Both the position numbers and the translations under genes were made by a program. This document shows positions 39,502 to 48,984 of a stretch of DNA of 64,000 nt, piece after piece; positions within the stretch are counted from its first letter, which is position 1; each line of letters starts with the position of its first letter. Source of the DNA: Methylomonas paludis (lineage in GTDB: Bacteria; Pseudomonadota; Gammaproteobacteria; Methylococcales; Methylomonadaceae). The stretch lies in assembly GCF_018734325.1 (NCBI RefSeq), contig NZ_CP073754.1, positions 2,666,001-2,730,000 of the forward strand, read 5' to 3'. Below the pieces are notes generated by a model. It saw only the letters and a program-made list of their open reading frames with translations. It was not told the DNA's origin and made no database searches.

Positions 39502-40601
39502 TTGCTCACCACTCTGACGTTGTCACCATCGGCCAGGAAAGCGGCGCCCGAGGCCACCAACAGATCGTCGGCATTGAGTCCGCCCAGAATTTCCACCAGT
39601 TCTCCCACGGTATTACCCAGTTGCACCTTCAACTGCCTGACCTTGGCATGCTCACCATCCAGCTGTTCTATGCGGTAAGCAAAGCTAAAGCCATCACGTA
39701 AACTGATGGCATCCAGCGGTACCATCAGGCCGGATTTTGCCCCCAGACCAATTTCGCCCCTAGCAAACATGCCGGGGCGCAAGCCATTTCGGTAAGCGTC
39801 AGGCACATCCACGTAGACCAGTGCATTTCTGCTGCGCTGATCCAGCGCCGGGGCCAATGCCCGAATTTTACCAACGACTTTGGGTGCCCCCGGTACTTCC
39901 AGATTGACCAGCTGCCCCGGTTGGAGCTGTAACAGTTCGGCGGCGGTGACTTCGGCCCGCCATTCCAGGCGATTCTGGCGCAGCAGCCGGAATAATTCTT
40001 CACCCACCCCTGGTACGGTGCCCAAGGTGGCATTCCGCGCGGAAATCACGCCGTCATCGTTGGCCAGCAAGCGGGTGTGTTTTAATTTTAATAATTGGTT
40101 ATCCAGATGGGCTTTAGCGGACTGGACTTTGGCGGCGGCGGTTTTTGCCGTGGTAAAAAACTGATTGATTTGCTGGGCGCTAATGGCACCGGAGCTGACC
40201 ACTCCGCGTGCCCGGTCGGCGTTGACTTTGGCATCGGCCAGATTGGCTTCGGCCTCGGCCAGCGCTGCCCGGCTTTGCTCGACATCCGCCAGCACTTGTT
40301 CATCATCAAACACCGCCAGAATCTGGCCTTTTTTGACCTGATCACCCACTTGGGCTTTGATATCCAGCAGGCGCAAGCCACTCACATCAGCACTGATGAT
40401 GGCCTCCTGCCAGGCCGCTATGGAACCGTTGGCACTGAGTTTGACCGGAATATCGATCAATTTCGGTTTGACGCCGGCTACTGTCAGCGCTGGACGGCTG
40501 ACTTTTTCTGTGGGGGTTTGAGCAAGCGCCTGACCGGCTATGCCGGTTAAGGCCAAGACGACACTGCAGCCAAAGATGATGGTCAATATGGTTTTTTTCA
40601 T
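39498..40601 (-). CDS. RND efflux periplasmic adaptor (membrane-fusion protein)
   Basis: 367 residues. A signal peptide (KTILTIIFGCSVVLALTG through ALA) precedes the barrel-sandwich region (GSIAAWQEAIISADVSGLRL, IKAQVGDQVKKGQILAVFDD). A coiled-coil alpha-hairpin rich in Ala and Gln follows (VEQSRAALAEAEANLADAKV). Then come the beta-barrel and membrane-proximal domains. It links the RND pump to the outer-membrane channel. It overlaps the pump gene by 4 bases and follows the OMP gene. Confidence 0.92.
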   Translation of the reverse strand: MKKTILTIIFGCSVVLALTGIAGQALAQTPTEKVSRPALTVAGVKPKLIDIPVKLSANGSIAAWQEAIISADVSGLRLLDIKAQVGDQVKKGQILAVFDDEQVLADVEQSRAALAEAEANLADAKVNADRARGVVSSGAISAQQINQFFTTAKTAAAKVQSAKAHLDNQLLKLKHTRLLANDDGVISARNATLGTVPGVGEELFRLLRQNRLEWRAEVTAAELLQLQPGQLVNLEVPGAPKVVGKIRALAPALDQRSRNALVYVDVPDAYRNGLRPGMFARGEIGLGAKSGLMVPLDAISLRDGFSFAYRIEQLDGEHAKVRQLKVQLGNTVGELVEILGGLNADDLLVASGAAFLADGDNVRVVSK

Positions 40602-40638
40602 GAGCTAAATCCTGTTAAAAATCATTTTTGGTCTGGGT

Positions 40639-42117
40639 TTAACGGTCTGCACTTGCCAAAGCCGGATCAGGTATATCGGCCGGAATATTTTCCCAGCCAC
40701 CACCGATAGCCCGATAGAGGGCGATCCAGGCGGCAACGGACTCCTGTTCCAGTTCGGCGACGGCGGTTTCTGCGGTAATGGCGGTACGGCGATTCAGTTC
40801 GACATCCACCAGATTGCCCAAACCGGCCCGGTATAGTTCTTCACTGGCCCGTAGATTCTGGGCATAACCCTGTGCGGCTTTTTGCACTTCGGGTAAGCGG
40901 GCGGCGGCACTATTGAGCCGTAACAGGGCTTCTTCAACTTCTTTGGCGGCATTGCGCACCACGCTGCGCAAGTTAACAGCGGCGGCTTCATACTGGGCTC
41001 GGGCGGTTTCCACGTTGGCGGCACGTTTGCCGGCATCAAACAGCGGTAAACTGATGCTGGGCCCCAACGACCAGGTTTGTGCGTACATCAGCGGCGAGGG
41101 ATGCAGGCTTTGCATGGATTCGGCAATATTACCGGTCAGCGATAAACGCGGAAATCGTTGCGCCAGTTCCACACCTATTTTGGCGCTGGCTTCGGCCATA
41201 TCACGTTCCGCGCTATGGACATCCGGCCTTTGCAGCAACACCCGGGCGGGAATACTGTCGATAATGAACGGCGGTGGTTGGGGTAATTTGGCCTGGACTT
41301 CTACAGACGCGGTTAACAAGCCTTGTACTTCGGCCTCGGCTAATCCGGTCATCGCCACCAGTCCTTTCACTGCCCTATCACGTAATAATTGACGTTGAAG
41401 CAAAATATTGTTGCCGTCGGCCGCACTGGCCTGACTGAGCGCCACATCGGCGGGGGCTCGTAAACCGTACTGGCCGGCCATATCGATCAGGCGGGCAGAT
41501 TCACGCCGTGATACGGCATCTTTATCAGCCAGCTTGATCAGGATTTCGTCATAGCGATACGCCAAATAGGCATTGGCTACTTCTGCGGCGACGGCAACCC
41601 TGGCATCATGCCAGGCGGCATGACGCGATTCCAACTGGCTTTCATACATCTCCTGCTGACGCGCCAATCCACCGAACAAGTCTATTTCCCAGCTGGATTG
41701 CAAATTAAGTTGATATTGATCGCGGATAAACACCGGGCCACCAAAACTGAAAGCGGTGCGGTTGGCGCCCAAAGTGCTGTCCAGATTGGGCAAGGCTGCT
41801 GCAGTGGCGCTGGTGACATTGGCGCGGGCTTCGCTGATTCTGGCCTTGGCTTTTGCTACCGAACTGCTTTGCTGTTCAGCGGCCTTTAACAGGGTATCCA
41901 GCACCGGATCGTTAAAGCGCTGCCACCATTGCTGCAGATTTTCCGGTTCGCCCTGATGGGCAACCAAGGCCGGGGTTTGCCATTGCTCAGCCACTGGCAA
42001 TGTGGCTTGTTGATAATCTGGGCCAACGGTGGTTAGCAAACCCCTGGTCATGCCACAACCGCTGACTGCCCCACTCACCAAGATCAACCCTGCCAGTTTG
42101 GTGTTAAATTTTGTCAT
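40639..42117 (-). CDS. Outer-membrane efflux lipoprotein (NodT/OprM type)
   Basis: About 492 residues. I chose the ATG at 42117, which gives a lipoprotein signal (MTKFNTKLAGLILVSGAVSG followed by Cys21). The ORF itself is open further upstream. Two outer-membrane efflux (TolC-like) repeats follow, with typical stretches WEIDLFGGLARQQE and LGPSISLPLFDAGKRAANVE. The start lies inside the last codons of tetR (14-base overlap), so expression is coupled. It forms the exit duct of the RND system. Confidence 0.92.
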   Translation of the reverse strand: MTKFNTKLAGLILVSGAVSGCGMTRGLLTTVGPDYQQATLPVAEQWQTPALVAHQGEPENLQQWWQRFNDPVLDTLLKAAEQQSSSVAKAKARISEARANVTSATAAALPNLDSTLGANRTAFSFGGPVFIRDQYQLNLQSSWEIDLFGGLARQQEMYESQLESRHAAWHDARVAVAAEVANAYLAYRYDEILIKLADKDAVSRRESARLIDMAGQYGLRAPADVALSQASAADGNNILLQRQLLRDRAVKGLVAMTGLAEAEVQGLLTASVEVQAKLPQPPPFIIDSIPARVLLQRPDVHSAERDMAEASAKIGVELAQRFPRLSLTGNIAESMQSLHPSPLMYAQTWSLGPSISLPLFDAGKRAANVETARAQYEAAAVNLRSVVRNAAKEVEEALLRLNSAAARLPEVQKAAQGYAQNLRASEELYRAGLGNLVDVELNRRTAITAETAVAELEQESVAAWIALYRAIGGGWENIPADIPDPALASADR

Positions 42118-42775
42118 GATCCACCTGTGCTGCCCGGCGTTGGGCCTCGCCTTCAATAATAGACAATGCATAAGCCGTGAGCCGCTCTGCTGAGACATCG
42201 ATGGCTTTGGCGTTTTTAACCATATTGGGCGCAATGGCCGCTACAATATCCTGCCCCACATAAAAATGTACCGCCATACCGATAATGGCAAAAGCCAGCC
42301 GGTGCACATCGGTATCTATCCTCTGCAAGCCAAAATGCTGTTTCAGCATGGCTACCACGGCATCGTGTTGGGGTTTGATATCGGTATCAATTTGCTCCTG
42401 CCACAGCCCGGTGGGCTCCAGTATTTCCCGGTAATACAGCTTCATCACCAGTCTTAATTCTTCACTCCTTTTTAAAGGCTCAAGAAACTCCTTAAATAAC
42501 AGACTTAAGGCTTCCGGCAAGGCTAAACTGCTATAGAGATCAATATTAACGGCACATGAATGATCAGCTGTGCCTTCGAGAAATGCCGCGCGGTATAAAC
42601 CGGCTTTGTCACCAAAATAATATCGAATAGAGGAAATATTGGTTTGCGCAGTCTGGCAAATTTCCCTGGTAGAAGTGCGTTCATAGCCTTTTTCGGCAAA
42701 CAAATGCAATGCAGCCGATATCAGTCGTGACCGGGCATCCGGCTGCAGGGTTTTATTAGGGTCAGATTGAGTCAT
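42104..42775 (-). CDS. TetR-family repressor of the efflux operon
   Basis: 223 residues. The N-terminal TetR helix-turn-helix covers SRLISAALHLFAEKGYERTS and TREICQTAQTNISSIRYYFG. The C-terminal ligand domain resembles the DUF1956/CerR type. First gene of tetR-OMP-MFP-RND, so it very likely represses its own operon. Two copies of a 14-base sequence lie just upstream of its start and are the likely operator. Confidence 0.88.
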   Translation of the reverse strand: MTQSDPNKTLQPDARSRLISAALHLFAEKGYERTSTREICQTAQTNISSIRYYFGDKAGLYRAAFLEGTADHSCAVNIDLYSSLALPEALSLLFKEFLEPLKRSEELRLVMKLYYREILEPTGLWQEQIDTDIKPQHDAVVAMLKQHFGLQRIDTDVHRLAFAIIGMAVHFYVGQDIVAAIAPNMVKNAKAIDVSAERLTAYALSIIEGEAQRRAAQVDHDKI

Positions 42776-42792
42776 ATGTGGGCGAATAAATT

Positions 42793-42840
42793 AAATCAAA
42801 CGATTGATTGTTATCATTTCAAACAAACGATTGATTGTCA
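42793..42840. promoter_or_regulatory. Tandem operator of the TetR regulator
   Basis: AAACGATTGATTGT occurs twice (42798-42811 and 42825-42838), 27 bases apart. The first copy sits in the dyad AATCAA-ACGA-TTGATT. The sites end 18 bases upstream of the tetR start, where the promoter of the efflux operon should be. Confidence 0.65.
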
Positions 42841-42951
42841 AATTATTCTCTTGAAAACCTGTCTTAACGGGTGCTGGCATCTTCGCAGCCCATCACATGG
42901 AATGGGATAAGTCGTCCTGAATAAATTTTTTTGAGTCTCGGGAATTAATTA

Positions 42952-42978
42952 TTAGCACTCGCATCAAACGAGTGCTAA
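42952..42978 (+). promoter_or_regulatory. CIRCE element (HrcA operator) upstream of rpoH
   Basis: TTAGCACTC-N9-GAGTGCTAA is a perfect match to the CIRCE consensus, with the exact 9-base spacer GCATCAAAC. It ends 32 bases before the rpoH ATG. HrcA binds CIRCE to repress heat-shock genes, so rpoH is probably HrcA-controlled here. Confidence 0.93.
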
Positions 42979-43010
42979 AATTTAATCATCACTGAATTAT
43001 CGAGGTATCT

Positions 43011-43868
43011 ATGAACAACAATCTGGCTTTACCGATCAATTTATCGGTCGGGACATTTGATGCTTATCTAAGCCTCTTGACCCGTATGCCTAAACTGACG
43101 GCAGAGCAAGAACACGAACTGGCTATCCGTTACCGGGACAGCGGCGATCTGGAAGCTGCCCGCGAACTGGTCATGTCGAATCTGCGCTTTGTTGCTCATG
43201 TGGCACGTGGTTATGCCGGCTACGGCCTGCCTTTGGCGGACATTGTTCAGGAAGGCAATATCGGGCTGATGAAAGCCGTAAAACGCTTTGACCCGGATAT
43301 GGGCGTGCGTCTGGTTTCCTTTGCTGTACACTGGATTAAAGCTGAAATTCACGAGTATGTGATTAAAAACTGGCGTATTGTCAAAGTTGCAACGACCAAG
43401 GCGCAACGCAAACTGTTTTTTAATCTGCGCAAGCACAAAAAAGATTCAAACCAGTTATCGCAAATTGATGCTGAAGCCATTGCCACTTCTTTGGAAGTAG
43501 ACATTAAAACCGTTTACGAAATGGAACAACGCCTGGAAAGTCATGATATTGGCTTTGAGCCCTATTCTGACGACAGCAGTGAATCTGCCAGCATGGCCCC
43601 CATTGCTTATCTGGAACAACATGGTGCTGATCCGGCCCAGCTATTGGAAAACAGCGACTGGGAAGAGCGCAAGGAAGATATCTTGCTACAGGCCATGAAC
43701 GACCTGGATGAGCGCAGCCGCGACATTTTAAAAAGCCGCTGGTTAATGGCCGAAAAAGCCACCCTGCACGAACTGGCCGAGCGTTATCAGGTGTCCGCCG
43801 AGCGCATCAGACAGCTAGAACAGAATGCCATGAAGAAACTAAAAAACGCGGTGGTGCTAGAAGCCTGA
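43011..43868 (+). CDS. rpoH: RNA polymerase heat-shock sigma factor (sigma-32)
   Basis: 285 residues. Region 2 has the RpoH pattern LADIVQEGNIGLMKAVKRFD and RLVSFAVHWIKAEIHEYVI. The RpoH box is QRKLFFNLRKHKK. Region 4 ends LAERYQVSAERIRQLEQNAM. It directs transcription of chaperone and protease genes. The ATG follows GAGGT at a good distance. A CIRCE element sits in its promoter region. Confidence 0.96.
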   Translation: MNNNLALPINLSVGTFDAYLSLLTRMPKLTAEQEHELAIRYRDSGDLEAARELVMSNLRFVAHVARGYAGYGLPLADIVQEGNIGLMKAVKRFDPDMGVRLVSFAVHWIKAEIHEYVIKNWRIVKVATTKAQRKLFFNLRKHKKDSNQLSQIDAEAIATSLEVDIKTVYEMEQRLESHDIGFEPYSDDSSESASMAPIAYLEQHGADPAQLLENSDWEERKEDILLQAMNDLDERSRDILKSRWLMAEKATLHELAERYQVSAERIRQLEQNAMKKLKNAVVLEA

Positions 43869-43917
43869 TAAAAAACTTGGCAAACCAATTTTTGCTGGTA
43901 TAATCCCCTTTTTCCTT

Positions 43918-44002
43918 GCCGGGGTGGTGAAACTGGTAGACGCGCCGGATTCAAAATCCGGTTCCGAAAGGAGTGTCGGTTCGATTCCGACCCTCGGTAC
44001 CA
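43918..44002 (+). tRNA. tRNA-Leu (anticodon CAA), likely integration site
   Basis: 85-base class II tRNA. The acceptor GCCGGGG pairs with CCTCGGT (two G-U pairs), with encoded ACCA. The anticodon stem CCGGA/TCCGG has loop TTCAAAA, giving CAA. The long variable arm is TTCCGAAAGGAGT. A P4-type integrase gene starts 176 bases downstream, so this is the probable attachment gene of the island. I found no second copy of the tRNA 3' end in the window. Confidence 0.96.
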
Positions 44003-44033
44003 AGGAAAAGTTTTAAGAAGTCCAAGAACATAT

Positions 44034-44069
44034 AAAAACCCGCAAGTCGTAAGGCTTAGCGGGTTTTTT
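44034..44069 (+). terminator. Intrinsic terminator after tRNA-Leu(CAA)
   Basis: AACCCGCAAG pairs with CTTAGCGGGTT and a T6 run follows. Very similar hairpins recur at 56165-56200 and 57098-57133. Confidence 0.88.
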
Positions 44070-44177
44070 GTTGTCCAGCGAAGTACAAAGAAATGCAGTG
44101 ACATACCGATAAATTAGTGACACGTTTAGTGATACGCGCTAAAGTTGCCAAAAACGTATCACATGAGGTGTCACAAA

Positions 44178-45431
44178 ATGGCGATAAATCTCAATAAAGA
44201 CGTGGTCTACAGAGCTGCTAAACCTAAAGAAAAAGACTACACCATCAATGATGGCGGTGGATTGGCATTATTGATAAAGGCCAGCGGTTCCAAGCTATGG
44301 CGTTTTATCTATCGGTTTGATGGCAAACAAAACCGGCTAGGCTTAGGCGCATATCCTGATTTATCCCTGGAAGCGGCTCGAAACAAAGCCAAAGAACCAC
44401 GCGAGAACTTAGCAAACGGCATAGACCCTGGCGACCAGCGAAAACAGACTAAAGAAGCTAAGCGCCTTGCAGCAGATAAGACCAAACGCCTTGAAGCCGG
44501 CTTGCCTATAATCAACAGCTTTGAACATATTTGCAATGAATGGCTAGAATCAATTGCTCATGGCGTTAGAGCAATCACCCAGCAAAAGAAAATCAGACGA
44601 TTTGAGCTGTATGTATTCCCGTTTATTGGCAGCAAGCCTATCAGTGAAATCAAATCCCCGGATATTCACGCCCTTATCAAGCCGCTGATAAGCAAAAACC
44701 AACTGGAGACAGCGCATAGGGTAAACAGCGAAATCAGCGCAGCCTATGCCTACGCTATCGCCCACGGTCACACCGATTACGACCCGGCGCAAGCTGTCGC
44801 CAAACAAATACCGGCGCAAAAGGTTAAACACAATGCAGCAGTCACCGAACCGAAAGAAGTAGCGCAACTGCTTCGCGATATAGGCCATTATCAAGGCACC
44901 TTTGTTGTGCAATGCGCGTTAAGGTTATCGCCTTACCTGTTTCAACGCCCTGGTGAAATCCGGCAAATGGAATGGCAAGATATAGATTTAGACGCTAAAG
45001 AATGGCGCTACTTTGTCACTAAAACCGAAGTACAGCACATAGTACCGCTATCTTCTCAGGCTATTGCCATTTTGGAAGCCATCAAGCCATTAACAGGCAC
45101 CGGGCGCTATGTTTTTCCATCAAGTCGGGGTGATGGCCGCCCCATGTCAGACGGCACCATCAGAACCGCGCTTAAAACACTTGGTTATGAATCAGACGTA
45201 ATGAGCGCACACGGCTTTAGAACCACTGCATCAACGCTCTTAAACGAACAAGGCTGGAGTCCTGACGCGATAGAGCGGCAACTGTGCCACATGCCAAGGG
45301 ATGCAGTCAGAGCGGCTTATAATCGCGCTCAGTATCTGGAAGAGCGGCGGCGGATGATGCAGAGCTGGGCAGATTATTTGGACGGATTAAAAGCAGGGGC
45401 GCAAGTAATACCGTTTAGAAAAACAATATAA
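44178..45431 (+). CDS. P4-type tyrosine integrase
   Basis: 417 residues. An N-terminal DUF4102 arm-binding domain (GGGLALLIKASGSKLWRF, LGLGAYPDLSLEAARNKA), a SAM-like core-binding domain, and a catalytic domain with Arg in RPGEIRQMEW, HGFRTTAS, LCHMPRDAVR and the Tyr nucleophile in AAYNRAQY. The ATG at 44178 has GAGGT upstream; a TTG at 44145 is in frame but less likely. It inserts or excises the island at the adjacent tRNA-Leu gene. It appears intact. Confidence 0.93.
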   Translation: MAINLNKDVVYRAAKPKEKDYTINDGGGLALLIKASGSKLWRFIYRFDGKQNRLGLGAYPDLSLEAARNKAKEPRENLANGIDPGDQRKQTKEAKRLAADKTKRLEAGLPIINSFEHICNEWLESIAHGVRAITQQKKIRRFELYVFPFIGSKPISEIKSPDIHALIKPLISKNQLETAHRVNSEISAAYAYAIAHGHTDYDPAQAVAKQIPAQKVKHNAAVTEPKEVAQLLRDIGHYQGTFVVQCALRLSPYLFQRPGEIRQMEWQDIDLDAKEWRYFVTKTEVQHIVPLSSQAIAILEAIKPLTGTGRYVFPSSRGDGRPMSDGTIRTALKTLGYESDVMSAHGFRTTASTLLNEQGWSPDAIERQLCHMPRDAVRAAYNRAQYLEERRRMMQSWADYLDGLKAGAQVIPFRKTI

Positions 45432-45462
45432 TCAGGTTTAACCAAACCTAAGTGAATGACTA

Positions 45463-45557
45463 ATGGAACAGACAATATTGGAAAATAATATTAAATTATT
45501 TGATGTGTTAGAAGGATTCACATTATGCGAAATAATTTGCCTGCATCATGGTAATGA
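45463..45557 (+). pseudogene. 5' fragment of an unknown gene, cut by IS1380 copy 2
   Basis: The ATG at 45463 begins MEQTILENNIKLFDVLEGF and stays open to the IS edge, where it runs about ten codons into the element before a stop. The family is not recognisable from 32 residues. Start lies 31 bases after the integrase stop. The rest of the gene is not on the other side of the IS. Confidence 0.5.
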
Positions 45558-47250
45558 CCTGAATCCGTGTTCCTTTCGGTTTAAGTGAGGGCAGTCGCGT
45601 TTCAGACGCGTTTTTTAAAAAAATCTACCATCAATCGAAATTTAACTGCCGTTCATCAAGCCCTCAGTCGCAAAAATCAATCGTTTCCATGGTATTGCCG
45701 GCATCGCCAGATGAAAAACCTGACGCCAAGACAAGCAATCTTCTTCTCTACCCGGAGAATCAGCTCGTAACCAGCATCTCAGCTTTCGCGCCGCTTATCC
45801 TGATGCAAAGCCAGGCTGCACCACCAATCGCTCTTGTAAATAAGCGAATACTTTTGCCACGGGTGAGGCGCACCCTAAGTCCAGCCACCATTGCCGGGCT
45901 TTGTGGATCACCTGGGCTGCTCGATACATGACTTCTTGCAGCACCGTTCGTAACCGCCGTCGTTTTGCCGGATGACGTATTGGCGCCAAGTCGCCAGTCA
46001 AGCCCAGTTGACCAATCAGTCGCAAGCAATTATAGGCAAACATACCCATTCTCAATAGACAGTCGTTGGTCTCAAACTTTCCAGATGGTAAGCGTTCCAT
46101 ATCCAGGTCAGTTTTGAATTCCGAATGAAATTGTTCATGGGTGCCGTGGTCGCGGTAGCGTTCAATGACGGTTTCTTCGGGTTCCTCCAGACTCGTCCAC
46201 CAGCCTTCCAGTTGAATGTCCGGCAGTAATAGCATCTGGCCGTGCTTATTGCTCGTGCGTTCAATGATCCGCACGACCAGTCTGAAGGGGCGAGTCTGTT
46301 TTTTCCAAGCACGTTCCACCGTCAGTGTCATTAACGCTTCCCGTTTACCGGGGCGTTTTTCAACAAAGGCGCCGGCCGCTTCCGCTTTTTCTAACCAGGA
46401 TGTCTTATCTTGCCGTCTTGGATTCCACTTGATCAAGTATTCAAAGCGCCTGTTCATGGCTGCCCAGCGTTCTTTCTCAGCCGCAACCGTAAATAACAGT
46501 TTGGCGCTATCAAACCCTGAGTCTTTGCGTAATAACAACGGCAAACCCGGTGCAACCAAGCGCTCAACTCGAGGAAACAGCCTTTCTAGAAAATAATCAA
46601 TCTCCAGCGATGAATGCCAGCGGCCTGGACGCAGTTCCAATCCTATACACCAGCCTTCATTGCCCAAATAAGCCGCGACAGGCGTATAGCCATCCACTCC
46701 CTGATAGGTTCGACTCACCTCTTCCTTCTTGGTACCGCTCTGATCCATGACGAAGGTGTCCATGTCCAGACAGACGTAGCCTTTATGCGGCGTAATTGGG
46801 GCTTCTGTTCGTTCGATGAGTCGTATCGATAGATCATCCACCGGCTCCAGCAGGCTGCCGCTGACACGATCAAGACGTTGCCGCAGCCACACGCTGCCGG
46901 GAACCTTACGTACATCCAATGCCTTCTTGAAAAAACGATCTTCACGAAACGGCTCAACAGCCTCGAAGTCGCTTTTGCCTATACTTAAAAGGCCAACAGT
47001 GGTTTTGACTAAATCCGAGGTTTTGATACCCTGTGAAACAGGTATTCTACCGTCCACCATCACTTCGACATTGACCGCTTCCAGGCACTGGCCGATCAAG
47101 GATAGTCCGGCATAGGAGGTAAGTTCCTTTTTGGATTCTTTAAGCTTAAAACGTGCCATAATCAAAACGGGTGACTATAGAAAAACTATATTATACCTTT
47201 TTTATCATTGACTTATGACTATTTATAAAAAAAACGAACACGGATTCAGG
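45558..47250 (-). mobile_element. IS1380-family insertion sequence, copy 2
   Basis: 1693 bp, the same ends CCTGAATCCGTGTTC as copy 1, and practically identical sequence (one base difference seen, at 45631). The flanks are AATGA on the left and TAGCT on the right, so there is no target duplication. Both neighbouring genes are truncated exactly at the element, which fits an IS-mediated deletion. Confidence 0.92.
45795..47159 (-). CDS. IS1380-family transposase, copy 2
   Basis: Identical in protein sequence to the copy at 11984-13348. Full length and without frameshift, ATG start at 47159. Being intact and duplicated, this element is probably mobile in this genome. Confidence 0.92.
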   Translation of the reverse strand: MARFKLKESKKELTSYAGLSLIGQCLEAVNVEVMVDGRIPVSQGIKTSDLVKTTVGLLSIGKSDFEAVEPFREDRFFKKALDVRKVPGSVWLRQRLDRVSGSLLEPVDDLSIRLIERTEAPITPHKGYVCLDMDTFVMDQSGTKKEEVSRTYQGVDGYTPVAAYLGNEGWCIGLELRPGRWHSSLEIDYFLERLFPRVERLVAPGLPLLLRKDSGFDSAKLLFTVAAEKERWAAMNRRFEYLIKWNPRRQDKTSWLEKAEAAGAFVEKRPGKREALMTLTVERAWKKQTRPFRLVVRIIERTSNKHGQMLLLPDIQLEGWWTSLEEPEETVIERYRDHGTHEQFHSEFKTDLDMERLPSGKFETNDCLLRMGMFAYNCLRLIGQLGLTGDLAPIRHPAKRRRLRTVLQEVMYRAAQVIHKARQWWLDLGCASPVAKVFAYLQERLVVQPGFASG

Positions 47251-48809
47251 TAGCTCTCATAAGTTTTTCTGTGAATGCACATATCCAACATCTTAAACAT
47301 AAAAAATTTTAAATCTGAAATACCAGAATTTAGGATTATGCTTTCTATATCTTGGATTGTTGCGGATTTGAATGCCAGCTCCTGTCGCGCCCCCCATGCA
47401 CTGTTCTTCGCCACGTAGAAGCAAGCGTCTAAGATCGTGGTTTTCACTTGAGCCTTGTTATTGATATTATTAAACTCTGATTCAATGAGATGATGAATTT
47501 TGCGATTAAAAAAATTGTTAAGCTCAGCTTCCTCTAGATTTCTTGCTCTAAATGCCTCAATCCAACCTGCCACAGCAGCATCTGCAATTTGCTGTCCACC
47601 CGGAATTTCGGTGATGTTTTCGTGTAAACTTGAGACCATATAAGGGTCTAACAGATGAGCCTTAGCTACTACTAGTGCTGCTTCTTCAAGCAACTGGGCT
47701 TCATTCATTCGATAGTCCCACGCCAAACGCTCAAGAAACTTATTGCAAGCATTACGAGCTTCCAATGCATCTTCTTCAGCAATATAACGATCAACGATCG
47801 CTGTAACCATAGAGACATCGAATAAGCCTGATTCTAAGTATTCGATGACTACAAGTTCAAAGTCATCGCAACCACGAATTCCTAGCTCTGTCGTAAGCAA
47901 TTTCCATTTGGATTTACGCTTGCTCTCCTCTGTTTCTTCAACTTTCTTATCGTGAAGAACACTCCAATCCCTATCAGAACCTTGCGAAAGGACAAAATCA
48001 AAGTCTGGCCCATCATCAATACCTTTATAGTGAATTGCGGCAAGTAATACTGTTGAAGGGATAACGCGATAGAGCACTGCTTCGCTTAGGTCTTCACGAT
48101 TCCCAAGGATGCGATTGATCGCTTTTATAATTTTCTGGATAACGCGAATGTTGGTCAACTTGCAAAGTTCCACAGAACACTGAATTGTCGCCTCGTATTT
48201 CGATGGACTCAGACCCACGGCAATTTTAAAGGCCTCTTCGGTCGATGTATTCAGTCGCAATTCTTCGTCAATAACTTTCTCACGGAATGTATCCCAAATC
48301 TTGCGCTGGTCAAGCTTGTCGCTATTTAGGATAAGAACAAAACGCGAATCATGTTGCTGTGTAAATTCATCAATAAATCCAAGAACTTCATCAATGTTAA
48401 GTCTTTCGTGTTTACGCTCAAGGTCATCAAGGACAATTATTTTATTATTGAGCATTGCTGGTGCGAAAATTAGACCTATGTCATTCAATGCCCCCAAGCT
48501 CTTATGAACTCCCTCAAGAGCCTTTACACCAGTTTTGTATACTTCAGTTGCACTTTTCCATAGATGAGGATTAGCCTTCATTGAAGGAACCGCACTTTGA
48601 AGAAGCTTGATTTTTATTTGCTCGATGGTAGACAGTCCAAACAGTGAAGCATAGAGTGCGTTCTGAACATCCACATCGGCAGATGATTTCTTTACTTCGT
48701 CCCACATGTGGCTTTTGCCAGTACCCCACTTGCCCGAAAGAGCAATAACTTTATTATCTTTATCAGCCAACAGTTGAATAAGCTGTTCTTTTGTAGATTT
48801 CAACGACAT
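47251..48809 (-). pseudogene. KAP-like P-loop NTPase, C-terminus lost to the IS
   Basis: About 519 native residues remain; the frame then reads nine codons into the IS. Walker A is GKWGTGKSHMW (about residue 26), Walker B is IIVLDDLER (about 124), typical of KAP/STAND-like P-loop ATPases. A long helical tail follows. Such proteins are often parts of defence or membrane-linked accessory systems. Its AT-rich composition differs from the core genes. The natural C-terminus is missing, so activity is doubtful. No partner gene is evident. Confidence 0.7.
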
Positions 48810-48984
48810 TTTTTACATCCAGCGAATAAATTCGTGTGGTAATTGACTGTCATGGGAAGAACATGAGCAGTTAACATCAATTTTAAGTATATGATAACAA
48901 GCAAAAACATTGTACATTTCAATCTATTACAAAGACTTAAAGCCGCACAGCAGGCTTCAAAAAAATATCGGCATATTTACTTTA

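Noticed and set aside
45585-47115. Small frames inside both IS1380 copies.
   Set aside because: They are shadows of the transposase gene or of the IS end and repeat identically in both copies.
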